A stretch of 39,433 bases of DNA from NCBI RefSeq assembly GCF_003248505.1, contig NZ_QFOA01000025.1, positions 1 to 39,433 of the forward strand, written 5' to 3'. How positions within the stretch are numbered: the first letter of the stretch is position 1; each line of letters begins with the position of its first letter. Origin of the DNA: Sphingobium sp. (GTDB taxonomy: Bacteria; Pseudomonadota; Alphaproteobacteria; Sphingomonadales; Sphingomonadaceae). The translations under genes and the position numbers were made by a program. Under the pieces are notes generated by a model that had not been told where the DNA came from, ran no database searches, and saw only the letters and a program-made list of their open reading frames with translations. Below, piece by piece: positions 1-7,364 of this stretch.

Positions 1-564
1 GAAGATGAGACGCCTTACCGGCTTGCCCTCTGCTGCCTTGGCGCTCCAGAACCGATCGAGCGCCTGGCAGTAAGGACAGTCCGGGTCGGTGAATTCGATA
101 ACCGTGGGCGCATCTGCAGGGCCGATCGCCAGTGCCTTGGCAGGGTCGATGGCGTTGAGACGGCGCGTAGCGCCCTGTTCCTGCGCCAGCGCGGTCAGGT
201 TGACGCCGTTGCGGTCGTAGACCGTAGCGAACAAGAGATGCTCACTTTGCGGCGCATAATAGATGATCCGGCCACCAGCGCTCGCCTGATAGATTGGGCC
301 CTCGACGGGCGCGGGACCAAATTCCTCGAAGCGCAGATTGGTGAAGGTCTGCTGAAGCTGCCTTTCCGCTTCGCCAGCCGCTTCGACGAGCTGCGCACTG
401 GAGATAGGCTTTGAATCCTTTTGCGCATAGGCTGCTTCAGGCTGAAGGAAGGCAATCAGTGCAGCCGCACTGATCCCGCCTAACCATTTTGCTACGTTCC
501 CATTCCAAACACGCGATCTGCCGCAAATCTGCGTTGGCCATTTGGAAGGCTTTGGCTCGCTCAC
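1..564 (-). CDS. DsbC-like thiol:disulfide interchange protein, cut by window edge
   Basis: The reading frame is open from about 564 down to base 1 and runs out of the window, so the C-terminus is missing. A hydrophobic stretch (GGISAAALIAFLQ, then AYAQ) looks like a signal sequence or membrane anchor, pointing to the periplasm. The N-terminal part resembles the DsbC dimerisation domain (YQASAGGRIIYYAPQSEHLLFATVYD). The thioredoxin fold follows with the redox motif CPYC inside TDPDCPYCQALDRFW. DsbC-type proteins isomerise or oxidise disulfides, and homologues are frequent in F-type conjugation gene sets, which would suit an integrated element here. No other transfer gene is visible. The GTG start at 564 is a guess: no good ribosome site lies upstream and no in-frame ATG was found. 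Family assignment is fairly secure; the conjugation link is inference. Confidence 0.7.
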   Translation of the reverse strand, partial: MSEPKPSKWPTQICGRSRVWNGNVAKWLGGISAAALIAFLQPEAAYAQKDSKPISSAQLVEAAGEAERQLQQTFTNLRFEEFGPAPVEGPIYQASAGGRIIYYAPQSEHLLFATVYDRNGVNLTALAQEQGATRRLNAIDPAKALAIGPADAPTVIEFTDPDCPYCQALDRFWSAKAAEGKPVRRLIF

Positions 565-755
565 AAATGGAGGGATCGCCAATCCGGAATGTCTATGCGA
601 AACTGACATAAGCCTCCTTCATCCTGCGCGCATCGCTGCACGCCGGGTTTCGTTATGCGGTTTGGGCTGGGAGCACTGTTCAAGGGCTGTGCTCGCCGTC
701 ACCGTGTTGTTCGGATGGATGAAGGATGAAAGGTCAGAGCAAGCCGCGCAATGGG

Positions 756-814
756 CAGGGTACTGAGATGCCGATTCGGCACTTCAGTACCGAAATCGGC
801 ACTTCAGTGCCGAT
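756..814. repeat. Abutting 20-bp palindromes (operator array or terminator)
   Basis: Two 20-bp palindromes lie end to end. Site 1 is 775-794 (TTCGGCACT-TC-AGTACCGAA, one mismatch). Site 2 is 795-814 (ATCGGCACT-TC-AGTGCCGAT, perfect). A degenerate third copy at 756-775 matches about 12 of 20 positions. Phasing of exactly 20 bp, about two helical turns, suits cooperative binding of a dimeric regulator. Site 2 is followed by TTTCTTCGCTTTTTT, so a transcription terminator for rightward RNA is an alternative. The rest of the 565-910 spacer shows no gene. Confidence 0.55.
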
Positions 815-910
815 TTCTTCGCTTTTTTGGGGTCATTTGCCCGTCTCTATTCATCGGGACGCTGCCGCGACGGGCGTTGGCAGGCTGCGAATCATGCAGG
901 GAGAGCGTGC

Positions 911-1324
911 ATGAGGACATCGAGGACTTACAAACTCCAGTTATCGGAGAAGGGTGTCGATCAATTTCTCGCCTGCCATTGCAGGCTTGCCAGAATGACG
1001 CGCGAGTTTATTTCCTATGGAACGACTCTCCATGTCGCGATGAGCATTCTGGATGGCTGCGACCCTGCCGAGATTGTCGCAGAACTCGAATCGCCGCTTT
1101 GCGGTGCGTTGGGCGGTCCTTCATTTCGCTTTGTTGGTACGACATCGCGATTGACCAACATCGTCGATCGCATCGCGAGCCGCCTGATCGAGAGCGGGGA
1201 ATGTGGAGGTGGGGTGGCGACATGGCGACTTTATAATGTGGCGCTGATCATGTTCCAGGCGTCCGAAGATCGGGAGCTGCAAAGCGCCTATCGAAAGGCA
1301 GCGCTGATCACCTCGCAACGATAG
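911..1324 (+). CDS. Unknown 137-aa protein
   Basis: I do not recognise this protein. It starts MRTSRTYKLQLSEKGVDQFL and ends AALITSQR, is probably soluble, and shows no signal peptide, membrane segment or metal motif. The ATG at 911 is preferred over an in-frame upstream start at 827 because GGGAG lies a suitable distance before it and the upstream 28 residues look like read-through of the spacer. It sits between the tandem palindromes and the XRE regulator on the same strand. Whether it is expressed with the lasso genes cannot be told. The mildly hydrophobic middle (SYGTTLHVAMSIL) and helical C-terminus are the only visible structure. Confidence 0.55.
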   Translation: MRTSRTYKLQLSEKGVDQFLACHCRLARMTREFISYGTTLHVAMSILDGCDPAEIVAELESPLCGALGGPSFRFVGTTSRLTNIVDRIASRLIESGECGGGVATWRLYNVALIMFQASEDRELQSAYRKAALITSQR

Positions 1325-1366
1325 GTAATAAGGCGTCTATCCCTGCGACATGGGGCGTTTCCCAAT

Positions 1367-1383
1367 GCTTTCACTATGAAAGC
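1367..1383. promoter_or_regulatory. Palindromic operator GCTTTCA-CTA-TGAAAGC
   Basis: Perfect 7-bp inverted repeat with a 3-bp spacer upstream of the XRE gene. A possible promoter follows: TTGACC at 1392-1397 and CATTTT at 1415-1420, 17 bp apart. The operator would then sit just upstream of the -35 box, a place used by activators as well as repressors. Almost the same palindrome lies at the lasso precursor promoter (2592-2612). The regulator that binds it is not shown by sequence; the XRE or GntR proteins next door are the natural candidates. Confidence 0.6.
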
Positions 1384-1473
1384 GTAAAAATTTGACCTTT
1401 GGTGCGACTAACAACATTTTTGACCCGTGGGCTGTGCACGGGAGCTTTGAGCCATTGGCAGGGAGACCTTGTC

Positions 1474-1896
1474 ATGCCGCTACAGGCAATTCCCAATGCA
1501 CGCGATCCCTCGGTCCTTGAGATGATCAAGCTGATGTCCGGGAGGCGCATCGAAATGAAGAGACGGGTCGAACGGATAACGCAGGAAGATTTCGCGGCGA
1601 ACATAGGGATCGGCACGCGCTGGCTTCGCGAAATCGAGGCCGGCAACCCCAAGTCCCGTCTCGACGATCATTTCCGCTGTGCGCATGCGCTGGGTCTCTC
1701 GACTGGACATCTCGTCATACCCCTGCTTTTCATGGAACACCGGCGGGTATTTCCGCGCGGGCTACTGGAAGGGGATCTCTCGAAACTGGAAACCGTCTGC
1801 ATCGATGCCATCGCACAACATAATCTCGAAACGCTTTCGCGCCAGCTCTTCACGCCTGATGCAGATGCCAATCCTGATAAAAAGCTGGACGAGTGA
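1474..1896 (+). CDS. XRE-type helix-turn-helix regulator
   Basis: A 140-aa DNA-binding protein. Residues about 23-75 form a Cro/C1-type helix-turn-helix: RRIEMKRRVERITQEDFA, then NIGIGTRWLREIEAG, the recognition helix and the typical EAG ending, then a helix with HALGLS. The C-terminal 60 residues are helical and of unknown role. The ATG at 1474 is chosen for the GGGAGA ribosome site eight bases before it. A longer frame exists upstream but it covers the probable promoter. The gene ends six bases before the GntR-type gene, so the two are probably co-transcribed. The palindrome at 1367-1383 and its twin before the lasso precursor make this protein a candidate local regulator of lasso production; that is inference. 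Confidence 0.8.
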   Translation: MPLQAIPNARDPSVLEMIKLMSGRRIEMKRRVERITQEDFAANIGIGTRWLREIEAGNPKSRLDDHFRCAHALGLSTGHLVIPLLFMEHRRVFPRGLLEGDLSKLETVCIDAIAQHNLETLSRQLFTPDADANPDKKLDE

Positions 1897-1902
1897 CTTC
1901 AC

Positions 1903-2514
1903 ATGTCACCGGGAACGCGCCATGCTGAACAAGTCTATCTAGACCTCAAAAAAGCACTGCTTTCGGGGCGTTACGTCGGCTCTACCGATCTGTCTATTGC
2001 CGCTCTCGCCTCGGAATTCGGGACCAGTCCCTCGCCTATTCGAGACGTACTGCACCGCATGTATGGCGAACGCTTGCTTCGGGCCGGACAGCATCATGGG
2101 TTCCGCATTATCGACTGGACTCCAGAAGGATTATGCGACTGCTATACATGGCATGGTCAACTCATTCGCATGGCGCTCAAGAGCCGCGCACGCCAAAATA
2201 TGCAACGCCCTATAGCCCCGGATGGTTGGGTCACTGACTACACGTCCTCAGCCGCGATCGTAGGCACGGCCGAGCGGATGTTTCTCACACTTGCAGCTGC
2301 ATCCCAATCAGCAGAAATTGTCGCGGCGATTGCCAATGCCGGAGAACGGCTACGTTCCGTCCGACTCCGGGAGCTGGACCGTTGGCCAGACTGCGCCGAC
2401 GAACTTCGTCGTGCCAATATATTGGCAGCTTCCGGGACAGGAAGAGCACTTCTGGAGATGCTCTGGAATTATCATCGCCGCCGGATCAGGGCAGCGCCGA
2501 TGCTGTGTGAATGA
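1903..2514 (+). CDS. GntR-family regulator of the lasso locus
   Basis: A 203-aa regulator. Residues about 8-70 form the winged helix of the GntR family: AEQVYLDLKKALLSGRY, LSIAALASEFGTSPSPIRDVLHRMYGERLL and the wing QHHGFRI. The C-terminal part is helical and of FCD-like layout (WHGQLIRMALKSR, TAERMFLTLAAAS, LLEMLWNYHRRR) but short, with no clear FCD metal-binding set. Such regulators often sit beside sphingomonad lasso clusters. It starts with ATG six bases after the XRE gene and is followed by a 176-bp spacer carrying the precursor promoter. What ligand it senses, and whether it binds the palindrome at 2592-2612, cannot be read from the sequence. Confidence 0.82.
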   Translation: MSPGTRHAEQVYLDLKKALLSGRYVGSTDLSIAALASEFGTSPSPIRDVLHRMYGERLLRAGQHHGFRIIDWTPEGLCDCYTWHGQLIRMALKSRARQNMQRPIAPDGWVTDYTSSAAIVGTAERMFLTLAAASQSAEIVAAIANAGERLRSVRLRELDRWPDCADELRRANILAASGTGRALLEMLWNYHRRRIRAAPMLCE

Positions 2515-2541
2515 CAGGCAAATAATTCATAACAAGACAAA

Positions 2542-2626
2542 ATATTCAGAGCGTGAATATCATGATTCCATGATTGCAATATTCGCGTATAATGCTTTCA
2601 CAATGAAAGCATATATTGGCGAATAT
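2542..2626 (+). promoter_or_regulatory. Lasso precursor promoter with nested palindromes
   Basis: A consensus -10 box TATAAT lies at 2588-2593. No good -35 is seen at 16-18 bp, hinting at a need for an activator. The -10 box overlaps a perfect palindrome, ATGCTTTCA-CAA-TGAAAGCAT (2592-2612), whose core is shared with 1367-1383. Around it sit outer arms ATATTCGC (2579-2586) and GCGAATAT (2619-2626). Upstream is another palindrome, ATATTCA-N5-TGAATAT (2542-2560). A protein bound at 2592-2612 would cover the start point. Confidence 0.65.
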
Positions 2627-2690
2627 ATCCTTCCATCGACATAGCCTTTCTGTCGCCACGAACCGCGTGGTCAATCAGAAGGAGGCAAAT

Positions 2691-2825
2691 ATGGAACGCA
2701 CATATGGCAAATCCGACGAAGCCGTCGTTGAACTGGGTGTCGCCAGCAAGGTGACAAACGGCCAGGGGCAGCGCCTCACCGACAGTCCGCAGGGGCAGTC
2801 GGCCGCGGGCATTCTCGACGACTGA
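2691..2825 (+). CDS. Lasso peptide precursor (A protein)
   Basis: A 44-aa precursor with a strong GGAGG ribosome site (2681-2685). The predicted leader is residues 1-23, ending ASKVTN, with the conserved Thr at the penultimate position (Thr22). The predicted core is residues 24-44: ring GQGQRLTD, in which Gly1 would be joined to the Asp8 side chain, then tail SPQGQSAAGILDD. The leader keeps Tyr5 and the VELG stretch seen in proteobacterial leaders but lacks the proline of the usual YxxP recognition motif. B and C follow on the same strand, and C plus an isopeptidase confirm the class. Neither the cleavage point nor the ring size is proven by sequence. No antibacterial activity can be inferred. 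Confidence 0.85.
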   Translation: MERTYGKSDEAVVELGVASKVTNGQGQRLTDSPQGQSAAGILDD

Positions 2826-2834
2826 CAACCAAAA

Positions 2835-2864
2835 GTCTGGTCCGGCCGCCATGCCGGACCAGAC
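2835..2864 (+). promoter_or_regulatory. Hairpin between lasso A and B genes
   Basis: A perfect 12-bp stem (GTCTGGTCCGGC / GCCGGACCAGAC) with a 6-nt loop lies between the precursor stop and the B start. It has no T-run, so it is more likely an RNA-stabilising or attenuating hairpin than a full terminator. Such a hairpin would raise precursor mRNA over the enzyme genes. Confidence 0.7.
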
Positions 2865-2883
2865 AAGGTTTAAGGGGCCAGCG

Positions 2884-3555
2884 ATGAATGCCGTCATCTT
2901 GAAACCGCGTGTTGGATATTGCGATATTGGCGATCGCCTGGTTTTCCTGGACGTCGATCGCGATCGCTACCTCATGATAGCGCCCGAACTGGAGATGGCC
3001 GTTCGCGAGCTGGTGGCTGGCCGTGTCGTTGATGCCAAAGGACTGGAGGCCCTGGCTGCAACCGGCTTGTTCATATCTTCACACGCTGCAGCGGGTTCAT
3101 CCCATCCTTTTTCGGGGATCAGACCTACCCGCGCATTGTGCGATAGAGCTGAAGGGACTTCGGACAAGCTTGCCTTCGGCGCCCATTACGTCGCTGCGTT
3201 TCTTTGTCTGGCATTCTTCCATCTTGTGGCGCGATACTGCCCGTTGAGGATGAGGATCTTCTTAACGACATCCCTTGCGCGATCAGGGGAAAAGGCGTTA
3301 TTGCTATCGAAAATTCCTGTGCTTCTTGCGGCCTTTCATAGCGCGACCCTGCTTTTCCCCCGCAAAGATCGCTGTCTTCCCGATGCGCTCGCGTTGCACG
3401 CCTATCTTGCCCTGTGCAAGTTGCGCACGACACTCGTCTTTGGCGTCCAGTTGGAGCCTTTCCAGGCGCATTGCTGGGTCCAGCATGAAGATGTGGTTTT
3501 GGGTCAGGATATTGAGACTGTCCGGGCATTTCTTCCAGTACTTGCCCTGCCATGA
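2884..3555 (+). CDS. Lasso B protein: RRE plus leader peptidase
   Basis: A 223-aa maturation enzyme that binds the precursor leader and cleaves it off. The N-terminal 80 residues are PqqD-like (GYCDIGDRLVFLDVDRDRYLMI), the RiPP recognition element. The C-terminal part is the transglutaminase-like peptidase: Cys164 in DRCLPDALALHAYL, His196 in QAHCWV, and an Asp at 203 or 209. The 32-residue Cys-His spacing equals that in McjB of microcin J25. B is fused, as usual in Proteobacteria, not split into B1 and B2. ATG 2884 is preferred over 2851 because AAGGGG precedes it and 2851 lies inside the hairpin. The stop overlaps the start of C by four bases (ATGA), so the two are translationally coupled. 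Confidence 0.9.
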   Translation: MNAVILKPRVGYCDIGDRLVFLDVDRDRYLMIAPELEMAVRELVAGRVVDAKGLEALAATGLFISSHAAAGSSHPFSGIRPTRALCDRAEGTSDKLAFGAHYVAAFLCLAFFHLVARYCPLRMRIFLTTSLARSGEKALLLSKIPVLLAAFHSATLLFPRKDRCLPDALALHAYLALCKLRTTLVFGVQLEPFQAHCWVQHEDVVLGQDIETVRAFLPVLALP

Positions 3556-5243
3556 ACACGCGCTATTCGATAATCCTCCGCCGCGGCGGACCCATGTCGT
3601 TGGAGGATATCGGGGCAGCGGAAGAAGTGGGCATCGCGTGCAGCGCGGACCTTGAAGTCCAGCGTTTCCATCATGATAGCGTCATTCTCCTGGGCGACTG
3701 TTTCTCCGAAACGGGCGGACCGCGCGGTCTTGAGATTGCCTGGAACGATGACCCGGTGCTGCTCGTCCGGAATTTTGTGCAGGCGCATTGGGGACGCTTC
3801 GTCATGATCGTCCAGAGCCCTGTTACAAATCATACAGTCATCTATCGCGATCCGTCGGGCATGATACCCTGCTATTATGCCTGTGATGAGCATCGTGTCG
3901 CAATTGGGACGGAGGCTGCGCCGATCCTGCAGGCCTTGGGCATCACGCCGCATATCGACTGGAAAAGCATCGCCAATGGCCTGATGGCGCCGGATCTGCG
4001 CAGGCATCAAACCTGTCTGCAGCACGTAACCGAGGTTCTGCCCGGGGAGATGGTGATCCTTGACCAGGATGGAAGCCATCATCATCTGCTCTGGAATCCT
4101 GCCGCTTATGTGAATAATAATCTGCAATGTGATTTCGAACAGGCGAGTTGCCTGTTGAAAGATGCGTTGTGCAGGGTGATGTCCACATGGACCCAGCGCT
4201 ATCCCAATCCCCTCATTTCCGTGTCTGGCGGATTTGATTCATCGGTACTTGCTGCACTGTCCGCACAATATGGTCCGGTCGGCCTCATCCATTTTTATAC
4301 AGCCTCGCCACTGGCTGATGAACGTATTTATGCTGCCGCGCTTGCGGACCATCTGGAATATTCCATCAGCCCCACATTAATGTCGCCTCAGGATATGGAC
4401 GTCGCCATCAATCTCTCCGTCCACCGGCCGCGCCCATCGGCCCGCACTTTCACACAGATTTTCGATCTTGCATCGGCGCAACGGGCTGCAACACGGGATC
4501 ATGGTGCGCATTTTAATGGTGGTGGCGGCGATAATGTGTTCGGGAAGTTGCATTCGGCCTATCCGTTGGCTGACCGCTACAGCCATACAGCTTTCTCTCG
4601 CGCACTGGCGTCAACGGCCAGGGATATCTGCGCCGTAACCGGGACGTCCCTGCCAATGGTCTTGCGGCAGGCTTTCAAAGCCTGCGTCAGGCAAGATATG
4701 CTCGTTCCCTGGCCGATCATGGCGGATCTGCTGACACCCCTTGCTCTTTCCATGCAGGACACCGACGTTCACCCTTGGCTCAAGGCGGTCCACGGGGCCC
4801 CTCCCGGGGCCAGGCAGCATGTCAGGAGTATCGCGCGGGCGACGGCCTCGACCGATCATCTCAACATTTCCGACGATCGGCCCACTATCTATCCGTTGCT
4901 GTCCCAGCCGATTCTGGAGCTCTGCCTGTCTTTCCCGACCTGGTTCTGGTTCACAGGAGGGCGCGACCGTGCCTTGGCCCGCGCGGCGATGGAGCCCTTT
5001 CTGCCGCCCTTGCTGACAGGTCGTGCCGGAAAGGGTGCATTTGATGGACTATTGCACCAGATCTGGATCCTGCATCGGGATACTATCATCGACGATCTGC
5101 AAAATGGCTGCCTGGCCGACCATGGCCTTGTTGATCGGGACGCGATCGGGATGCTCGGAACGGATCGGGGCGTAGCGCTTGCGACGCCCACGCGCATTCT
5201 TCACCTGCACGAGATGGAGATCTGGTGCCGGGCATGGTCGTGA
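3552..5243 (+). CDS. Lasso cyclase (C protein, asparagine-synthetase-like)
   Basis: A 563-aa ATP-dependent macrolactam synthetase. It activates the ring Asp of the core as an AMP ester and joins it to the freed N-terminal Gly. The N-terminal part resembles the glutamine amidotransferase domain of asparagine synthetase B but has no N-terminal catalytic Cys2, as normal for lasso cyclases. The ATP-pyrophosphatase domain carries the P-loop SGGFDSS at residues 225-231, followed by a second binding segment (NGGGGDNVF). The start ATG overlaps the end of B. The gene ends 21 bp before the converging isopeptidase gene with no obvious hairpin terminator between them. Length and motifs are typical; the gene looks intact. 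Confidence 0.92.
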   Translation: MNTRYSIILRRGGPMSLEDIGAAEEVGIACSADLEVQRFHHDSVILLGDCFSETGGPRGLEIAWNDDPVLLVRNFVQAHWGRFVMIVQSPVTNHTVIYRDPSGMIPCYYACDEHRVAIGTEAAPILQALGITPHIDWKSIANGLMAPDLRRHQTCLQHVTEVLPGEMVILDQDGSHHHLLWNPAAYVNNNLQCDFEQASCLLKDALCRVMSTWTQRYPNPLISVSGGFDSSVLAALSAQYGPVGLIHFYTASPLADERIYAAALADHLEYSISPTLMSPQDMDVAINLSVHRPRPSARTFTQIFDLASAQRAATRDHGAHFNGGGGDNVFGKLHSAYPLADRYSHTAFSRALASTARDICAVTGTSLPMVLRQAFKACVRQDMLVPWPIMADLLTPLALSMQDTDVHPWLKAVHGAPPGARQHVRSIARATASTDHLNISDDRPTIYPLLSQPILELCLSFPTWFWFTGGRDRALARAAMEPFLPPLLTGRAGKGAFDGLLHQIWILHRDTIIDDLQNGCLADHGLVDRDAIGMLGTDRGVALATPTRILHLHEMEIWCRAWS

Positions 5244-5264
5244 AAAGCTGGAATATTCATAGCG

Positions 5265-7364
5265 TCAGCCGCCAGGGGTCGCGGGTAGCGGATTGAGCTG
5301 CTCCTCAAGCCATTGTATGTTGCGATCGTAGATGGCCGCGCGATGCGCCGAGTGCAGTTTGACATGCCCTTCATCGGGATAAATATACATTTCGATCGGC
5401 CAACCCCGCCGCCGCAGGTCGCGATAGGTCGCCAGGCCCATTCGAAATTCGCTGGACGCCGCCTGAATGAGAAGAGGGACCGGTCTGGCGTCAGGCGCGT
5501 CTACAAGCGAGGCTACGCGCCAGAATGACTCTCCGGAAGCTCGCGTGGCCGGATAGCCCATGCCAATATAGAAATTGTCCAGCGCTTCGCCCGATATTTC
5601 GAGTCCGGATTCGCTTTCGCAGCATGTGCTAAGGATCGCTGCGGAAAAGAGCGTTGAATTGGCAAGCGCGAAGGTGGCGGTCACGGCGCCATCGCTCTGC
5701 CCGGTGATAGCGACGCGCAGAGGGTCGATCAGTCCTTCCAGATCCAGCTGCCTGATAACCTGTCTGAGTGAGGAGAGGACATCACGACGATCGGCAAAAC
5801 CATGCATGCTTTGCCGTAGATATTCTTTCTCATTCAGTGGCGCATCTGTAGCTGGCCGCCATTGTGGGCGATTGAAGCTGAGAACGGCAAAGCCCCGTGC
5901 CGCCAGCGCCTGGATCGGATATTCATCGCCCGTGCCGCCGCGCAGGAAGCCGCGCGACTGATATTGGACGATGACCAGCGGCAATCGGTGACCGGACGTG
6001 TAGCGGGGCGGCAGGACGAGGTCACCGAACGCTGCGACGCCCGCATCATTTCTCCATTCTAGTCGCCGAACGGCTCCCGGCTCCAGTGCGGCATATTCAG
6101 GATTGGGATCGAGCAAGAGGCGTCGGGCTCCATCCCGGGTAGAAATCGCGACCAGAAGCCTGGGGGTGTTCGATGCTTCCTGCGCGCAGATGATCTCGTC
6201 GCCAGCATATTGGCAGCCAAACAGGGCGTCAGTGGTGCTGAGCAACCTGCGCGGCACATTGCGCCCGGGAACCCATGCGAAAAACTCTGTCCGGCTATTA
6301 CCGATGCCCGTGCGCCGCTGAAAATATAGCGTATTGCCATCATCCGACCACCATAGGGAGTTGACCCCGCTGCACGAGGCTGTGCGACAAGGTAGCCGCC
6401 TGTTGCCCATGCGAATCTGTAACCGGGACGGAGTATCGATTCCCTCATCGGCAGGCGCGCTCCAGGCCGTGCGAGAACCGCGTTGGGCATAGGTGACGCT
6501 CGCCGATGGCCATTGAACTGCTGGATGCAACGCGCGCTTGTCGGATGGCCGAAAGGGCTGGGTCTTCCCGGTCATGGCATCGAGCGACTGATCGATGAGC
6601 GGAACATCGGCCGAGGGGAGGGGCATGTCACTTGAAAGCGGCCAGAAGCGACCATCGTAGTGAAATCCGGTTTTTCCTTCTGCAACGATCGCGTCCCGCG
6701 CCGCCGGTAAATCCCGACGGCTTGCATAGAGCAACCGCTCACCATCATCCGACCATGACAGTGCTTCAACATCGACCGGGCTGCTCGACAGCCGCCTGGA
6801 CTCAAGACCGACAAGATCATGGATCCAGATTTCCGAACGGTCGGGAAAGGATTTCGCATAGGCAAGCAGTCTGCCGGCCGGGTTCCAGGCGATCAGGGCA
6901 GGCTTGGGCGTGCCGAGCGGAAGGTCCGTCACGCCATAACGGGTGGAGGTGGACGCAATAATCAGACCCCCGTCATCGATGATATATGGCTTGCCCCCGC
7001 CTCTGACGGGTATGAGTACCAGCGCGGTGCAATAACTGTCGGTAGCCGGGTCGGCTTGGCGCATTTGCAGCGCCGCAAATCGCCTGTCTGGCGAGAGCGC
7101 GAACGGTGCAGGCGCGTTGCCAAGGCCAGGCCCACCAAAGTCCCTCAACCGTATCAGGTCGTTGGTACCAATGGCCCTTCGTTCTCCGACCGTATGAAGG
7201 TCGGGCAGGTGGCACTGGCGTGTTTCCGCACTCGCTTGGGCAATCCCCAGAAGGGACAGGAAGACCAAGCCGCCAGTTGAACGCCAATTGCGCGAAAGCC
7301 CTCTCTTTGTAATTGCGACATGGTGCGGCCGCTGCCTCGTAGCTGGCATCGTCGACACCCTCAC
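5265..7364 (-). CDS. Lasso peptide isopeptidase (AtxE-like)
   Basis: A serine hydrolase of the prolyl-oligopeptidase type, 699 aa, expected to cut the isopeptide bond of the cognate lasso peptide and linearise it. A signal segment (GGLVFLSLLGIAQASA) suggests export. The middle is a beta-propeller (repeated WSDDG-type blades at about 204-210 and 339-343). The C-terminal alpha/beta-hydrolase has Ser557 in GQSDGA and His667 in DEGH. Glu639 lies 28 residues before the His and may complete the triad, as recalled for AtxE2. The ATG at 7364 overlaps the receptor stop (ATGA); an alternative start at residue 6 is possible. It is the last gene of the minus-strand sigma/FecR/receptor set, so it probably serves scavenging of the imported peptide. 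Confidence 0.88.
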   Translation of the reverse strand: MRVSTMPATRQRPHHVAITKRGLSRNWRSTGGLVFLSLLGIAQASAETRQCHLPDLHTVGERRAIGTNDLIRLRDFGGPGLGNAPAPFALSPDRRFAALQMRQADPATDSYCTALVLIPVRGGGKPYIIDDGGLIIASTSTRYGVTDLPLGTPKPALIAWNPAGRLLAYAKSFPDRSEIWIHDLVGLESRRLSSSPVDVEALSWSDDGERLLYASRRDLPAARDAIVAEGKTGFHYDGRFWPLSSDMPLPSADVPLIDQSLDAMTGKTQPFRPSDKRALHPAVQWPSASVTYAQRGSRTAWSAPADEGIDTPSRLQIRMGNRRLPCRTASCSGVNSLWWSDDGNTLYFQRRTGIGNSRTEFFAWVPGRNVPRRLLSTTDALFGCQYAGDEIICAQEASNTPRLLVAISTRDGARRLLLDPNPEYAALEPGAVRRLEWRNDAGVAAFGDLVLPPRYTSGHRLPLVIVQYQSRGFLRGGTGDEYPIQALAARGFAVLSFNRPQWRPATDAPLNEKEYLRQSMHGFADRRDVLSSLRQVIRQLDLEGLIDPLRVAITGQSDGAVTATFALANSTLFSAAILSTCCESESGLEISGEALDNFYIGMGYPATRASGESFWRVASLVDAPDARPVPLLIQAASSEFRMGLATYRDLRRRGWPIEMYIYPDEGHVKLHSAHRAAIYDRNIQWLEEQLNPLPATPGG

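Noticed and set aside
775..814. CRISPR-like repeats
   Set aside because: Two abutting 20-bp palindromes without spacers do not form a CRISPR array; no cas gene is present.
3504..4127. 207-codon minus-strand frame over the lasso cyclase start
   Set aside because: Shadow of the well-supported B and C genes.
5244..5264. Terminator between lasso cyclase and isopeptidase
   Set aside because: Only 21 bp with no inverted repeat or T-run.
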